Origin: Pedobacter miscanthi
GTDB lineage: Bacteria > Bacteroidota > Bacteroidia > Sphingobacteriales > Sphingobacteriaceae
Direction: 5' to 3'
DNA: 64,000 nt
Assembly (NCBI RefSeq): GCF_003315595.1
Contig: NZ_QNQU01000028.1
Coordinates: 1 to 64,000, forward strand
The notes beneath the pieces are model-generated. The model searched no databases. It worked only from the letters and a program-made list of their open reading frames with translations, and was not told where the DNA came from. The position numbers were made by a program, and so were the translations under genes. Below are positions 17,992 through 27,481 of this stretch, in pieces. Within the stretch, counting starts at the first letter, position 1. The number at the start of each line of letters is the position of its first letter.

Positions 17992-18289
17992 TTCCTTATC
18001 TTATAAATGCAGACTAACCTATTGTAAATAAGTAGGTTCTGTATTGTTAACAAAGACTTTAGTTAAAAAGTTTCGATTTTTTTATAATCATTTATAATTA
18101 CCATGCCGGCTCTGCTGTTGAAGCCTGGGATAAGCTGTGGTTTCAATCATACGTGATGCACTGAAATTAATACATCATTTGGGCGAAAAAATTAACTTTT
18201 AGATTACATGAAAAATAAAGACTTAGTATATTTTTGGCCGTTCTCGAAATGTTATTCATAAAGCAGGAAACGAAGATTTAAAACCAAAA

Positions 18290-18544
18290 ATGAAATACTT
18301 AGTCAAAGAAATCAGTGAAGGGAATTGCGATATCACGTTATTACCGGAAAACCTGAACGACAGAAATCTTTTAGCCGAAACGACAAAAAGTCTTCAGCAC
18401 GATGATCAGAAAACTATCCAGGCGCATTACGAACATGCTTTAAAAAACCAGGTTCACGGAAATGCCGCATTTGTATCCTTAAATAATGAGGAAAGCAATT
18501 ATCCGAAAAGAGTAAATGTAAACTATCAGATTATATTGAGTTAA
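18290..18544 (+). CDS. Small hypothetical protein
   Basis: 84 residues, no signal peptide, no membrane segment, rich in Asn, Glu and Leu. I do not recognise a domain. A TATTTTTG -7-like box at 18229-18236 lies about 50 bases upstream, which supports expression. The 17992-18289 gap before it shows nothing else. Confidence 0.55.
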   Translation: MKYLVKEISEGNCDITLLPENLNDRNLLAETTKSLQHDDQKTIQAHYEHALKNQVHGNAAFVSLNNEESNYPKRVNVNYQIILS

Positions 18545-19278
18545 TCAGATATTTTTTTGAAGAAAAAGCTTTCATTATGGTAATGGAAGCCTTTTTTGTT
18601 TCCTTCCAGTACCTTCATTTCGAGCGGAGTGCAACGCAGCCGAGAACCCGAAGGCTCAGCGAAGCTAAATCTATCTTGAGGTAAATCGCTCCCTTCCCAA
18701 TGTTGGCGGGCGCTTCACTGCATTTCGATTGAGAGGATGGCCATCTTTATTAAAGTATATCAGCGTAATTTAATAGAGAAATCTTTATGTGTTTTTTGAG
18801 GCTCTTTGGCAAGAAAGATATTAGCGACCATTAAAGAGCCTATTTATTGTTCTAAAGCGAAGTTGAAATACCAGTCCCGGCCTATTTATAAGCAGGGATT
18901 TTTTTGTTTTTTTTTGAAAATGTACGGTCTGTATTTCATAGGTGCTGTTGTCCCGCCATCGCTTATAGTCCTCGTTTCGCTGCGCTTCACTGTGGGCTAT
19001 CCGCTCTGTCGGGTTTATTAACAAAGGTCTGTTCTCATGCCTGAACTAAATTCTAAAAAAAACATCAATAAGTTTAAAACCCGATGGCTCTGCTAAGCAA
19101 AATCTGTCAGGCTTATTAACAGTGGCCTGTTCTTAAAATCTGCGCTATTTTTCTGCTAAATCTGCGGGAAACAAAAATCAAGGGTAAATTTTCCGTAATA
19201 GTATTCATTAAGATGGCATTAACTATTACATCGGGCTGTTAAATTTTTAAAGCGCAGATTTTTTTCTAAATTGCTGCC
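18545..19278. repeat. Gene-free stretch with dispersed repeats
   Basis: A copy of the CGAGCGGAGTGCAACG repeat lies at about 18613-18676, with the extension CTCAGCGAAGCTAAATCTATC also seen at 15167-15185 and 47234-47255. From about 18950 to 19020 is a GC-richer stretch (CGCTTATAGTCCTCGTTTCG, then CTGTGGGCTATCCGC) that looks like another repeat family. AGGTCTGTTCTC (19024) and GGCCTGTTCTTAAAATCTG (19124) are degenerate copies of one another. Reading frames in this stretch look accidental. Confidence 0.6.
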
Positions 19279-20259
19279 ATGAAACACCTCATCTCATCTC
19301 TTTTACTTTTATCCGGGCTCGCTTCTTTTGCTCAGGATACTAAAACGATTAACCAATCCGGAAATCCGATTTTTCAAGGTTGGTACGCAGATCCTGATGC
19401 TGCTATTTTTAACAATAAGTATTGGGTTTATCCAACATATTCGGCCAGGTACAAAGAACAGGTATTTTTGGATGCCTTTTCATCAGACGATTTGGTGAAA
19501 TGGAAAAAACATCCTCATATTTTGGATACTGCAGCTGTAAAATGGGCTAATAAAGCCATGTGGGCACCTTCAATTGTGCAAAAAGATAAAAAATATTACC
19601 TCTTTTTCGGTGCCAACGATATTCAGAACGATAATGAAAAAGGAGGGATCGGGGTAGCGGTTGCCGATAAACCTGAAGGTCCTTATAAAGATCATTTGGG
19701 TAAGCCACTGGTTGATAAATTTTACAATGGTGCGCAACCTATCGATCAGTTTGTGTTTAAAGATAAAGATGGCCAGTATTATTTAATTTATGGTGGCTGG
19801 AAACATTGCAACATTGCCAAATTGAATAAAGATTTTAATGGTTTTGTACCTTTTGAAGATGGAACTACCTTTAAAGAAATTACACCCGATAATTATGTAG
19901 AAGGGCCATATATGTTTATCAGGAATGGTAAATACTATTTTATGTGGAGCGAGGGCGGCTGGACAGGTCCTGATTATTCTGTAGCTTATGCTGTGGGCGA
20001 TTCGCCATTTGGTCCTTTTAAACGGGTAGGAAAAATCTTAAAACAGGATCCGGCAATTGCTACAGGAGCAGGTCACCATTCCGTAATTATCAACGAGAAA
20101 AAAGGGCAGTATTATATTGTTTATCACCGCAGGCCTTTAACCGAAACTGATGGAAATCATCGTGTAACCTGTATTGATGAAATGAAATTTGATGCAGATG
20201 GAAACATTCTTCCTGTAAAAATTACAAACGAAGGTGTTAAAGCACAAAAAGTAAAATAA
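19279..20259 (+). CDS. Secreted glycoside hydrolase family 43 protein
   Basis: 326 residues with a signal peptide (cleavage after SFAQ). The five-bladed propeller signature is visible: GWYADPDAAIFNNKYWVYPT at residues 34-53 carries the general-base Asp38, MWAPSIVQKDKKYYLFF follows, and VEGPYMFIRNGKYYFMWSEGG carries the likely general-acid Glu. GH43 enzymes are arabinofuranosidases, xylosidases or related exo-glycosidases. Subfamily and substrate cannot be fixed by eye. A strong hairpin at 20262-20299 follows the stop. Confidence 0.9.
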   Translation: MKHLISSLLLLSGLASFAQDTKTINQSGNPIFQGWYADPDAAIFNNKYWVYPTYSARYKEQVFLDAFSSDDLVKWKKHPHILDTAAVKWANKAMWAPSIVQKDKKYYLFFGANDIQNDNEKGGIGVAVADKPEGPYKDHLGKPLVDKFYNGAQPIDQFVFKDKDGQYYLIYGGWKHCNIAKLNKDFNGFVPFEDGTTFKEITPDNYVEGPYMFIRNGKYYFMWSEGGWTGPDYSVAYAVGDSPFGPFKRVGKILKQDPAIATGAGHHSVIINEKKGQYYIVYHRRPLTETDGNHRVTCIDEMKFDADGNILPVKITNEGVKAQKVK

Positions 20260-20261
20260 TT

Positions 20262-20299
20262 AATGCTGCTGGAAATGTTATTCCGTTTCCAGCAGCATT
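20262..20299. terminator. Convergent hairpin between GH43 and MFS genes
   Basis: A perfect 14-bp stem AATGCTGCTGGAAA (20262-20275) and TTTCCAGCAGCATT (20286-20299) with a 10-nt loop. The right arm lies inside the last codons of the minus-strand MFS gene, whose stop codon is in the loop. Flanking T-runs are weak. Confidence 0.65.
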
Positions 20300-21525
20300 T
20301 CACTTTCTTCCAAAACCTTTTTGGCCTGCTTTTTATTAAGGCTGTTAAATCCCCAGGTACATAATAAAAGCATGCAGGCAAGTCCTAACCAAAGCCAGTT
20401 ATAACCCAGGTTTTCTGCCACCAAAAAACCAACATAGGGTCCGGCAAGCTGCGCAAACGACCAGCTTAAGGTATAACCCGCTGCATACAGGCCCCTGTTG
20501 TGCTCGTTACTCCTGCTAATTACGATGGTATTGATAAAAGGTAGGGTTAACATTTCTCCAATGGTAAAAACAACAATAGTGAGTATGGCCATTACCACGT
20601 GAAAACTTACCGGGGCACTTAATATCACATAAGAACAGGCAAACAGAACAGCACCGATGATGATAAAAAACATGGGTGATCTTTTGGCTTCAATTTTATT
20701 GATCATCACCATTTCGAAAAGGGCTATTACCGCTCCATTGATGCCGATAATAATGCCGATAGCAAATTCATCAATATGCCATTCCTGTTTAAAAAATACC
20801 GGTACAATCCTGAACATTAAAAAAGCGCAGGTAATAAATATGGTGGTTAATAGGATAAATTTTACATAAAAAGCATCGTTCCATGGCTTCAAAATAACCA
20901 TACTACTGGCTGTTTCCTTCGCTTTTTTAATGAATCCTTTTACCTGTGGCAAAAATGTTAAGATTAATAGGCCCACAATAATGCTTACCACCCCTTCTAC
21001 AATAAAAAGCAACCTGTAATTGATAGAGGCAATTATACCTGCAAAACTAATGCCTACAGACCAGCCCATATTTGTTGCCAGCCGGTTTAACGAGTACGAT
21101 CTTGTTACGGTACCTTCTGCGGCGTAATGGGCAACTGCCGTAAAATTGGCCGGACGGAATGCTTCAGAGAAAAAACTGATTATAACTGCTAAAATACAAA
21201 GGCTGTAAAAATGGGTTAAGGTAGAGAATAAAATAAACAACAGGCCACTTACTACCGAAGACAGTACCTGTACCGGTCGGAAACCGATCATATCGGTTAA
21301 TTTACCGCCAGTTGCCGAACCAAGAACAGAGCCTACGCCGAACAAAATGATAATCAAGCCTGCATCTGTTACCGATCTGTGTAAACTTTGGGTAACAAAT
21401 AGCCCCATAAACGGCACAGACATGCTTCCGAACCTGTTAAATAGGATCACAAAGCTCAGTAGCCAGGTTTCCCTGCTTAATCCACTGAAAGAGGTTTTGT
21501 ATGTATGGTAAATAGCGGTAAACAT
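20278..21525 (-). CDS. MFS transporter
   Basis: 415 residues with about 12 hydrophobic segments split in two halves of six. The family A-motif between TM2 and TM3 reads GGKLTDMIGFRPVQVLSS at about residues 73-90. The central loop is basic (QVKGFIKKAKETA). It looks like a drug/metabolite exporter of the DHA1 type. It is divergently placed from the dioxygenase/methyltransferase pair with a 144-base shared upstream region, so export of a product of that pair is conceivable but unproven. Confidence 0.9.
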   Translation of the reverse strand: MFTAIYHTYKTSFSGLSRETWLLSFVILFNRFGSMSVPFMGLFVTQSLHRSVTDAGLIIILFGVGSVLGSATGGKLTDMIGFRPVQVLSSVVSGLLFILFSTLTHFYSLCILAVIISFFSEAFRPANFTAVAHYAAEGTVTRSYSLNRLATNMGWSVGISFAGIIASINYRLLFIVEGVVSIIVGLLILTFLPQVKGFIKKAKETASSMVILKPWNDAFYVKFILLTTIFITCAFLMFRIVPVFFKQEWHIDEFAIGIIIGINGAVIALFEMVMINKIEAKRSPMFFIIIGAVLFACSYVILSAPVSFHVVMAILTIVVFTIGEMLTLPFINTIVISRSNEHNRGLYAAGYTLSWSFAQLAGPYVGFLVAENLGYNWLWLGLACMLLLCTWGFNSLNKKQAKKVLEESEMLLETE

Positions 21526-21669
21526 AGATGGTGGTGTAGGATTTCAAAAATAGGAAATGCAGAAGCGAATACCACTCCTCTCTTAGTAATAGTTTTGAAA
21601 TAAAATGAATGAATCCATATTCCATAGGCCAATAATTTTTATTAGAATTGTTCTCCATAAATTACCGCT

Positions 21670-22632
21670 ATGTTTATCGAAAACGCTCAACAACTAACTG
21701 ATTGCCCATTCTTAACGATTGTCAGGGGATATCATGATCCAAAATCTCCCAACAAAAATGTTGATGAGCAATATCCCCAGCAGGAGAAAATTTTTCTCAA
21801 TATCTTTCAAATCGGATTGTTCGAAACCTATCACTTTTTATATAGCGAATGCCGGGGCGATGAACATTTTAAAAACTGGATTATCGGACTAAAAGGTGCT
21901 GATTTTTATCAACAGGCCAGTTTAAAATTTAACCAATGGTATCAGGGTGAGGGGAATGCTGCAAATACTTCTTTTGTTAGTATTTTAAGCGAAGCACAAC
22001 ACCGGTTTTGGGAGGAAAACGGCTATATAAAAATAGAAGGGTTAATTGATGCGGAACGCTGTAATGCGGTAACCGGGCTGATTAACGAAACACTTGGCGT
22101 TGATATATCGAATCCCCAAACCTGGTACAACGATCATCAGCTTCTTCAGGGACTAATGCTTCAGCTTTATCAGCACGAAACACTTGATCATATCCGAAAT
22201 GATGAGCGCTTAAAAGCTGTTTTTGCAAGTTTGTATGGCTTAGATGCCTTATTGCCAAATTGCGAAAAGGTAAGTTTTAATCCACCCGTAAACGGAAATT
22301 TTACCTTTAAGGGGAGTCCGCTGCATTGGGATATCGATTTTAACATTGGTCCCCAATATTACATACAGGGTTTACTTTATTTAAATGATGTACCCGTAAA
22401 CCGTGGTCCTTTTAGCCTTATACCCGGTTATCACCATAAAATAGAAGCAGAACTGCAGCATAAAGATCCAAAAATCTTGATTGAAGAGCTAAAAGAACAG
22501 AATCTTTCCATTCCGGTTACCGGTAAACAAGGGGATTTGATTTTGTGGTTGCAGGCTATTCCGCATGCAGCTACACCCAATTGTTCGGATTTGCCCAGGT
22601 ATGTGCAGTATTTAAGCTTTAATCGCTATTAA
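21670..22632 (+). CDS. Phytanoyl-CoA dioxygenase (PhyH)-like 2-oxoglutarate/Fe(II) oxygenase
   Basis: 320 residues. The C-terminal 210 residues form a double-stranded beta-helix oxygenase: a FWEENGYIKIEGLID start typical of PhyH, iron ligands H219-x-D221 (PLHWDID) and H299 (IPHAATPN), and R310 as likely 2-oxoglutarate anchor. The first 100 residues are an extension I do not recognise (GYHDPKSPNKN, IGLFETYHFLYSECRG). Only 21 bases separate it from the methyltransferase-like gene, so the two form an operon. The substrate is unknown; hydroxylation of a small molecule or peptide is the general expectation. Confidence 0.85.
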   Translation: MFIENAQQLTDCPFLTIVRGYHDPKSPNKNVDEQYPQQEKIFLNIFQIGLFETYHFLYSECRGDEHFKNWIIGLKGADFYQQASLKFNQWYQGEGNAANTSFVSILSEAQHRFWEENGYIKIEGLIDAERCNAVTGLINETLGVDISNPQTWYNDHQLLQGLMLQLYQHETLDHIRNDERLKAVFASLYGLDALLPNCEKVSFNPPVNGNFTFKGSPLHWDIDFNIGPQYYIQGLLYLNDVPVNRGPFSLIPGYHHKIEAELQHKDPKILIEELKEQNLSIPVTGKQGDLILWLQAIPHAATPNCSDLPRYVQYLSFNRY

Positions 22633-22653
22633 CCACCTTCAATAATCATATAA

Positions 22654-23616
22654 ATGCAAATAATAGAACTAAGGGAAGAATTAAGACGCATTAGCGAAGA
22701 GATTTTAAAACCTGGAGACTTTCACCACACACTTGCTCCCGCCATAACCGATTATGCAGCTTTGTTATCAAAAATCGTAAACATTGATAGTAATGACGAG
22801 CAGCATCGAAAACATGTGCAAAGCGAAATGGGGCAAGCTATAGGTACATTCTGGGCGGCGCAATGTGTTAAAGAGGTTTTAAGGACGCAGCGCTTTGTAA
22901 GGAGTTTATACCTTGCAATCAAGGAAAAATTAGACCAAAAACCTAAACCGGTTCAGGTTATATATGCAGGTACAGGACCCTTTGCAGCTTTGGCATTACC
23001 GGTTATGATGCATTTTAGCCCCTCAGAAGTTCAGTTTACTTTATTGGAGATTAACCCGCAAACTTTTAACCTGCTGCAGGAAATACTGGATGCATTTGGT
23101 GTAAGAGAATATATAAAAAAGTGCGAAATCGCAGATGCAACCCTTTATCAGGTTGAAGATACAGATATTGATATCGTTTTAAGCGAAACCATGAGCAGGG
23201 CACTTATAAAAGAGCCACAAGTTGCCATTATGCTTAACTTTGCAAAACAGTTGCCCTCAGATGTGATTTTTTTACCGGAAGAAATAAGTGTTGGTTTAAG
23301 CACCTTGCAAAAAAGTGACATCAAGCCGAAGCTCATAAAGAGCCTGATGGTGTTTAATACTTCTCTAAGGCAAAAACTTGTTAATCAAACCAACGGAACT
23401 AACTGGCAATTTGATGAAGTAATTGTTGAAAATAATGTCGAAAAAGATGAGCAGTTATATTTTTCTACTGAAATTAAAGTATATAAAGATAATTTTTTAG
23501 GTTTTAACGATTGTTCTCTAAACTTACTGGAAAGATTAAAAACCGAGAAACTAAACCCTGAAAGCTTAAAATTCAGGTATACACTAAAGGAAATGCCCGG
23601 ATTCCTGATTTATTAA
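22654..23616 (+). CDS. SAM-dependent methyltransferase-like protein
   Basis: 320 residues. A Rossmann-like SAM site is visible: IYAGTGPFAALALP at 103-116 (motif I), the acidic residue E132 ending the second strand (FTLLEIN) and DIVLSETMSRALIKEPQ at 173-189. The SET/E pattern recalls the double-E loop of arginine methyltransferases, followed by a beta-rich C-terminal part, again PRMT-like. An N-terminal helical domain of about 95 residues precedes it. It is co-transcribed with the PhyH-like oxygenase. I infer a tailoring role on a shared substrate. Confidence 0.7.
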   Translation: MQIIELREELRRISEEILKPGDFHHTLAPAITDYAALLSKIVNIDSNDEQHRKHVQSEMGQAIGTFWAAQCVKEVLRTQRFVRSLYLAIKEKLDQKPKPVQVIYAGTGPFAALALPVMMHFSPSEVQFTLLEINPQTFNLLQEILDAFGVREYIKKCEIADATLYQVEDTDIDIVLSETMSRALIKEPQVAIMLNFAKQLPSDVIFLPEEISVGLSTLQKSDIKPKLIKSLMVFNTSLRQKLVNQTNGTNWQFDEVIVENNVEKDEQLYFSTEIKVYKDNFLGFNDCSLNLLERLKTEKLNPESLKFRYTLKEMPGFLIY

Positions 23617-23743
23617 CGTATAGAAGCGAATAATGCATGCTTTAGAATTAAGTTGATCGTTTTTAATGTTAAACGGCCAACTTATTTCCGAACAGATTTT
23701 TATTTCCCTACTTTTTCATCAACTTTGCTGCATCAGAACAAAT

Positions 23744-24634
23744 ATGCCGCCCGAGAAAAGAATCCCTAAAGCACCCGTAACCAGAAAACCTGGCGTAAAA
23801 AAAACTGTTACCCGAAAGCCTGCAGCCAATAAAAAAAAGAAAAGTGTTTTATCTATTCAGCTTAAATTATTTCTTGTAGGGGTATTATTGGTTTTACTTT
23901 CGCCGCTCTATTATGGTTATGTGTTGAGGAGTTTTGTAGGTACATGGCGCTGGATTAAAGACTGGGGCCAGGATCCGAATTACCGCACATACGAGAGTTT
24001 TAATATCAAAATCCCAAAAAAATATACCATTCACGGAATAGATGTTTCTTATTACCAGGGCAAAATAAACTGGCAGAAGGTAAAAGAAATGAAAGAGGAT
24101 GATGTGAACATCAGTTTTGCATTTATCAAGGCCACAGAAGGTTTATTGCTGGTTGATCCGTATTTTCAACGCAACTGGCGCGAAGCACCAAAAGCAGGTA
24201 TTATCTGCGGAGCCTATCATTTTTTAAGACCTAAAAAAGATGGAAAAACACAGGCAAAGTTCTTTTTGCAAGTGGTAAACATCGAGAAAGGGGATTTACC
24301 TCCGGTAGTTGATATTGAAACACTCGATGGCGTTTCTCCTTTAAAAATGAGGGCAGAACTCTCTGATTTCCTTAATTATGTAGAGCTAAAAACCAAAGTT
24401 AGACCAATTATTTACACCGGACTTAAATTTTACAAGGATTATTTAACTGATTTTTTTGATGATTATCCCCTGTGGATTGCTCATTATTATCAGCCGAAGT
24501 TACGATTGGATAACAGCCGCTGGAAATTTTGGCAACATTCTGATAAAGCAAAAATTAACGGTATTGGCCATGTGGTCGATTTTAATGCTTTTAATGGAGA
24601 TAGTACGGCGCTTAGCAAGATATTGGTTCACTAG
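23744..24634 (+). CDS. GH25 lysozyme, membrane-anchored
   Basis: A muramidase of the GH25 (Chalaropsis-type) family, 296 residues from the ATG at 23744 (MPPEKRIPKAP). This start is preferred over one 26 codons upstream because it leads into a basic N-terminus. A single TM helix (LKLFLVGVLLVLLSPLYYGY) at about 39-58 anchors it. Catalytic features are GIDVSYYQG, FIKATEG, GAYHFL, the DIE acidic pair (VVDIETLDG) and WQHSDKAKINGI. It probably acts on peptidoglycan from the outer face of the inner membrane. Confidence 0.92.
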   Translation: MPPEKRIPKAPVTRKPGVKKTVTRKPAANKKKKSVLSIQLKLFLVGVLLVLLSPLYYGYVLRSFVGTWRWIKDWGQDPNYRTYESFNIKIPKKYTIHGIDVSYYQGKINWQKVKEMKEDDVNISFAFIKATEGLLLVDPYFQRNWREAPKAGIICGAYHFLRPKKDGKTQAKFFLQVVNIEKGDLPPVVDIETLDGVSPLKMRAELSDFLNYVELKTKVRPIIYTGLKFYKDYLTDFFDDYPLWIAHYYQPKLRLDNSRWKFWQHSDKAKINGIGHVVDFNAFNGDSTALSKILVH

Positions 24635-24658
24635 AGGGTCAATTGTTAGGTTAAATTG

Positions 24659-25094
24659 CTAGATTGTTTTATTGTTAAATCGATAGCTCCTGTTTGATCA
24701 TTGCAATTTGGATATTGATCATTAGCTATGGCGGTTGATTGTTTAAACCGGTTAACTGTAATTTAAATTGCTAGATTGTTTTATTGTTAAATCGATAGCT
24801 CCTGTTTGATCATTGCAATTTGGATATTGATCATTAGCTGCGGTGGTTAATTGTTTAAACCGGTTAATTGTAACTTAAACTGCTAGATTGTTTTATTGTT
24901 AAATCGATAGCTCCTGTTTGATCATTGCAATTTGGATATTGATCATTGGCTGTGGTGGTTGATTGTTTAAACCGGTTAATTGTAACTTAAACTGCTAGAT
25001 TGTTTATTGTTAAATCGATAGCTCCTGTTTGATCATTGCAATTTGGATATTGATCATTAGCTGTGGTGGTTAATTTTTAAAATCGGTTAACTGT
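24659..25094. repeat. Tandem array, 4 x 112 bp
   Basis: Four head-to-tail copies start at 24659, 24771, 24883 and 24995 (exactly 112 bp apart; the last carries small deletions). Each unit starts CTAGATTGTTTTATTG, has two GATCATT direct repeats about 20 bases apart, and ends with the palindromic GTTTAAAC followed by CGGTTAA. Copies differ at only a few positions, mostly in one stretch near ATTAGCTATGGCGG. No gene is found in the array or in the rest of the gap to 25227. Looser copies of the last module occur near 35333 and 62232. Confidence 0.93.
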
Positions 25095-25227
25095 TACCAT
25101 GAATCCCGTTATCCTGAACTTATTTCAGTATCCATTCCACCCCTTAATAACTGCACATCTCAATAAAATCCGACGGTAGCCTGATTCGGCACCAGACAGG
25201 AAAACGAATAAACAAATGACTAATGAA

Positions 25228-26325
25228 CTAAACCACCCATTGATCACATTTTTCTAAGAAAAACTCATCAGCTTCAGCACCAATTCCGATTTCTTCAGGA
25301 ACATCCAAAAAGTATCCGTTATACGTTAATCCGCCAACCACAGGATCAACTAAATGGCCCAATAAGGCCGTATCAAGATCGAAAAATTCTACATTCGGGC
25401 TTGCCAATGCAAAATGAAGGTTGGCACTTAAAGCAAGCCTGCTTTCGAGCATACTGCCGATCATACATTTTACGCCTCTTTGTAAGGCTTCTTCATGTAT
25501 TTTTTGTGCTTCTAAAATTCCGCCTGATTTCGAAAATTTAATATTTAAGTAAGTGGTAGACTGGTTGTTAATCAGTTTTCGGGCATCGTGGTGGTTATAA
25601 CAGCTTTCGTCGGCCATTAGTTTAATTGGCGAATTTACATTCAGTTCGGGCAGTTTATCATCATACCAGGTCCGCATGGGTTGTTCGCAAAATTCGATGT
25701 TGTATTTTTCCAGTTCGCCTAGGGCAAATAAAGCATCATCAAAACTCCAGCCTTGGTTGGCATCCAAACGCAGCGTTAGTTCTTCGCCCACCGCTTCGCG
25801 GATGTGTTTTACCCTTTCTATATCATCGTGTACCTTTTTGCCCAGCTTAATTTTAATAATCCGGCATCCCTGGCTTTTATATTTCAAAGCCGTAGCAGCC
25901 ATTCCTTCGGGTGTATCAATCCCAATCGTCATATCAGTTTCGATGGTCCGTTTTTGTCCACCCAGGAATTTATAAAGCGGTAATCCGGCATTCTTGGCGG
26001 CAATATCAAATAATGCCATATCAAAAGCACTTTTAATGGTGTTGTTATGATCGGCATAACCCAGTAAATCGTTCATCCTTTCAGGAATCTCCAGAGGATC
26101 TTTGCCTTTTAAAATCGCCGCGAAATCTTTAGCCATGGCAATACAGGTTTCCTGCGTTTCGCCCACAATCATCGGGAAAGCAGAGCATTCGCCGGTGCCG
26201 TGGATACCCGCATCGGTAAAAATCCTGATCAGTACATTTTGCGCAAAATGCATGGTTCCTGTTGCAATTACAAAGGGCTCCATTGGGATACTGAAGCGGT
26301 ATATTTCGGTGTGGGTGATTTTCAT
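25228..26325 (-). CDS. Dipeptide epimerase (L-Ala-D/L-Glu epimerase type)
   Basis: 365 residues, enolase superfamily, muconate-lactonizing subgroup. The catalytic lysines are K158-x-K160 (IIKIKLG), the metal ligands D188 (RLDANQGW), E214 (CEQP) and D239 (MADES), and the second-face lysine is in NIKFSKSGG (263-266). This set and length match L-Ala-D/L-Glu and related dipeptide epimerases, which recycle murein peptides or dietary dipeptides. The GH25 lysozyme on the other side of the tandem array would supply such peptides, but the genes are convergent and not an operon. Confidence 0.92.
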   Translation of the reverse strand: MKITHTEIYRFSIPMEPFVIATGTMHFAQNVLIRIFTDAGIHGTGECSAFPMIVGETQETCIAMAKDFAAILKGKDPLEIPERMNDLLGYADHNNTIKSAFDMALFDIAAKNAGLPLYKFLGGQKRTIETDMTIGIDTPEGMAATALKYKSQGCRIIKIKLGKKVHDDIERVKHIREAVGEELTLRLDANQGWSFDDALFALGELEKYNIEFCEQPMRTWYDDKLPELNVNSPIKLMADESCYNHHDARKLINNQSTTYLNIKFSKSGGILEAQKIHEEALQRGVKCMIGSMLESRLALSANLHFALASPNVEFFDLDTALLGHLVDPVVGGLTYNGYFLDVPEEIGIGAEADEFFLEKCDQWVV

Positions 26326-26370
26326 TTTTTACGGTTGAAGGTTTAAGCTTGGGGGTAAAAGGTGTAAGGT

Positions 26371-27354
26371 TTATGGATTGTCTAATTCGAAACGTTGCCT
26401 GTCTTGTTCTATCATTGCCTTTAATTCTTCTTCTTTAGGTAAATACAATAGATATTTACTGGCGAACAGGTGGTTTTTATCACTTAAAACGGAATATTTT
26501 ACAATTGTTTCATCTTTTTCGGTACAAAGTAACAAACCAATGGTTGGATTGTCGCCCTCGTTTCTTTTTAAATCATCGAACATCCTAACATACATATCAA
26601 TTTGGCCAATATCCTGATGACTTAAACTTGTGGTTTTAAGATCTATAATCACAAAACATTTTAAAATGTAGTTGTAGAATACAAGATCGATGTAAAAGTC
26701 AGATGTATCTGTAACAATGTGCTGTTGGCGGGCAACGAAAGCAAAACCTTTTCCAAATTCCAATAAAAATTTTTGAAGATGATTTATAATCGCAGGTTCT
26801 AAACTTTTCTCTGTGTTTTTAATATCAGGATTCAATCCTAAAAATTCAAAAATATAAGGGTCTTTAATATAATCCTGAATATTGGGTTGGATTTTTATTT
26901 CTTTAGGTTCCGTTATAGCCCTTTCATACGATAGGGAATTAATCTGTCTCTGTAGTTGTCTGCTGTTCCAATTAGATGTTATAGATCCATTAATGTAGAA
27001 TTGCCTTTTTTTGTCAGAATCTAATCGTGATAGAAGCCGGTAATGCGTCCAGCTCAATTCAGTACGCAATGCGTACCAAATTGGAAATGCAGTATAAAAG
27101 GAGCGCATATTATTCAAATTTCTTTCATCAAACCCCTTTCCAAACTCTAGAGTTAATTGAACAGAAAGGTTTTTCAAAGTTGCCTTTCCATAATCTGCGC
27201 GGATTTTTCCCTGCTGTTCATTTTCAATAATAAGCTTTCCAATTTGCCAATACGATTCCAGCAGCGCCGAATTTGCAGCACGGAATACTTTTAAGCGAGC
27301 TTGATTAATAACCTCCCTTATGTCATTAAATAACCCGTTAGTGGTCAATTCCAT
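26371..27354 (-). CDS. YhcG-type PDDEXK nuclease (DUF1016)
   Basis: 327 residues. The N-terminal half is the DUF1016 helical domain (ALLESYWQIGKLIIENEQQG, then FGKGFDERNLNNMRSFY). The C-terminal half is a PD-(D/E)xK nuclease fold with D223 (FYIDLVFYN) and D238-x-K240 (VIIDLKTT). Members often sit near restriction or defence genes; here it stands alone next to metabolic genes. This suggests a mobile or accessory gene, but no flanking repeats or integrase were seen. DNA is the presumed substrate. Confidence 0.9.
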   Translation of the reverse strand: MELTTNGLFNDIREVINQARLKVFRAANSALLESYWQIGKLIIENEQQGKIRADYGKATLKNLSVQLTLEFGKGFDERNLNNMRSFYTAFPIWYALRTELSWTHYRLLSRLDSDKKRQFYINGSITSNWNSRQLQRQINSLSYERAITEPKEIKIQPNIQDYIKDPYIFEFLGLNPDIKNTEKSLEPAIINHLQKFLLEFGKGFAFVARQQHIVTDTSDFYIDLVFYNYILKCFVIIDLKTTSLSHQDIGQIDMYVRMFDDLKRNEGDNPTIGLLLCTEKDETIVKYSVLSDKNHLFASKYLLYLPKEEELKAMIEQDRQRFELDNP

Positions 27355-27481
27355 TCATTAAGTAGATTTCCAACTAAAGTATAAAAACAAAAACTAAATA
27401 GAAACAGGTTTGTAGATTATTAATAGATTTACGCCTCAAATTAAAATTCCATTTTCCCGCTTACATTTTACATCACCAGCC

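Noticed and set aside
18806..19024. Overlapping frames of 71 and 67 codons on both strands
   Set aside because: They coincide with a GC-richer dispersed repeat; no start signals or protein-like features.
21437..21658. Minus-strand 73-codon frame beginning MENNSNKNYWPMEYGF as a possible precursor peptide for the tailoring pair
   Set aside because: It overlaps the start of the MFS gene out of frame and lies on the opposite strand from the enzymes; no leader/core features.
24659..25094. CRISPR array
   Set aside because: Units of 112 bp are repeated throughout without unique spacers, so it is a simple tandem repeat.
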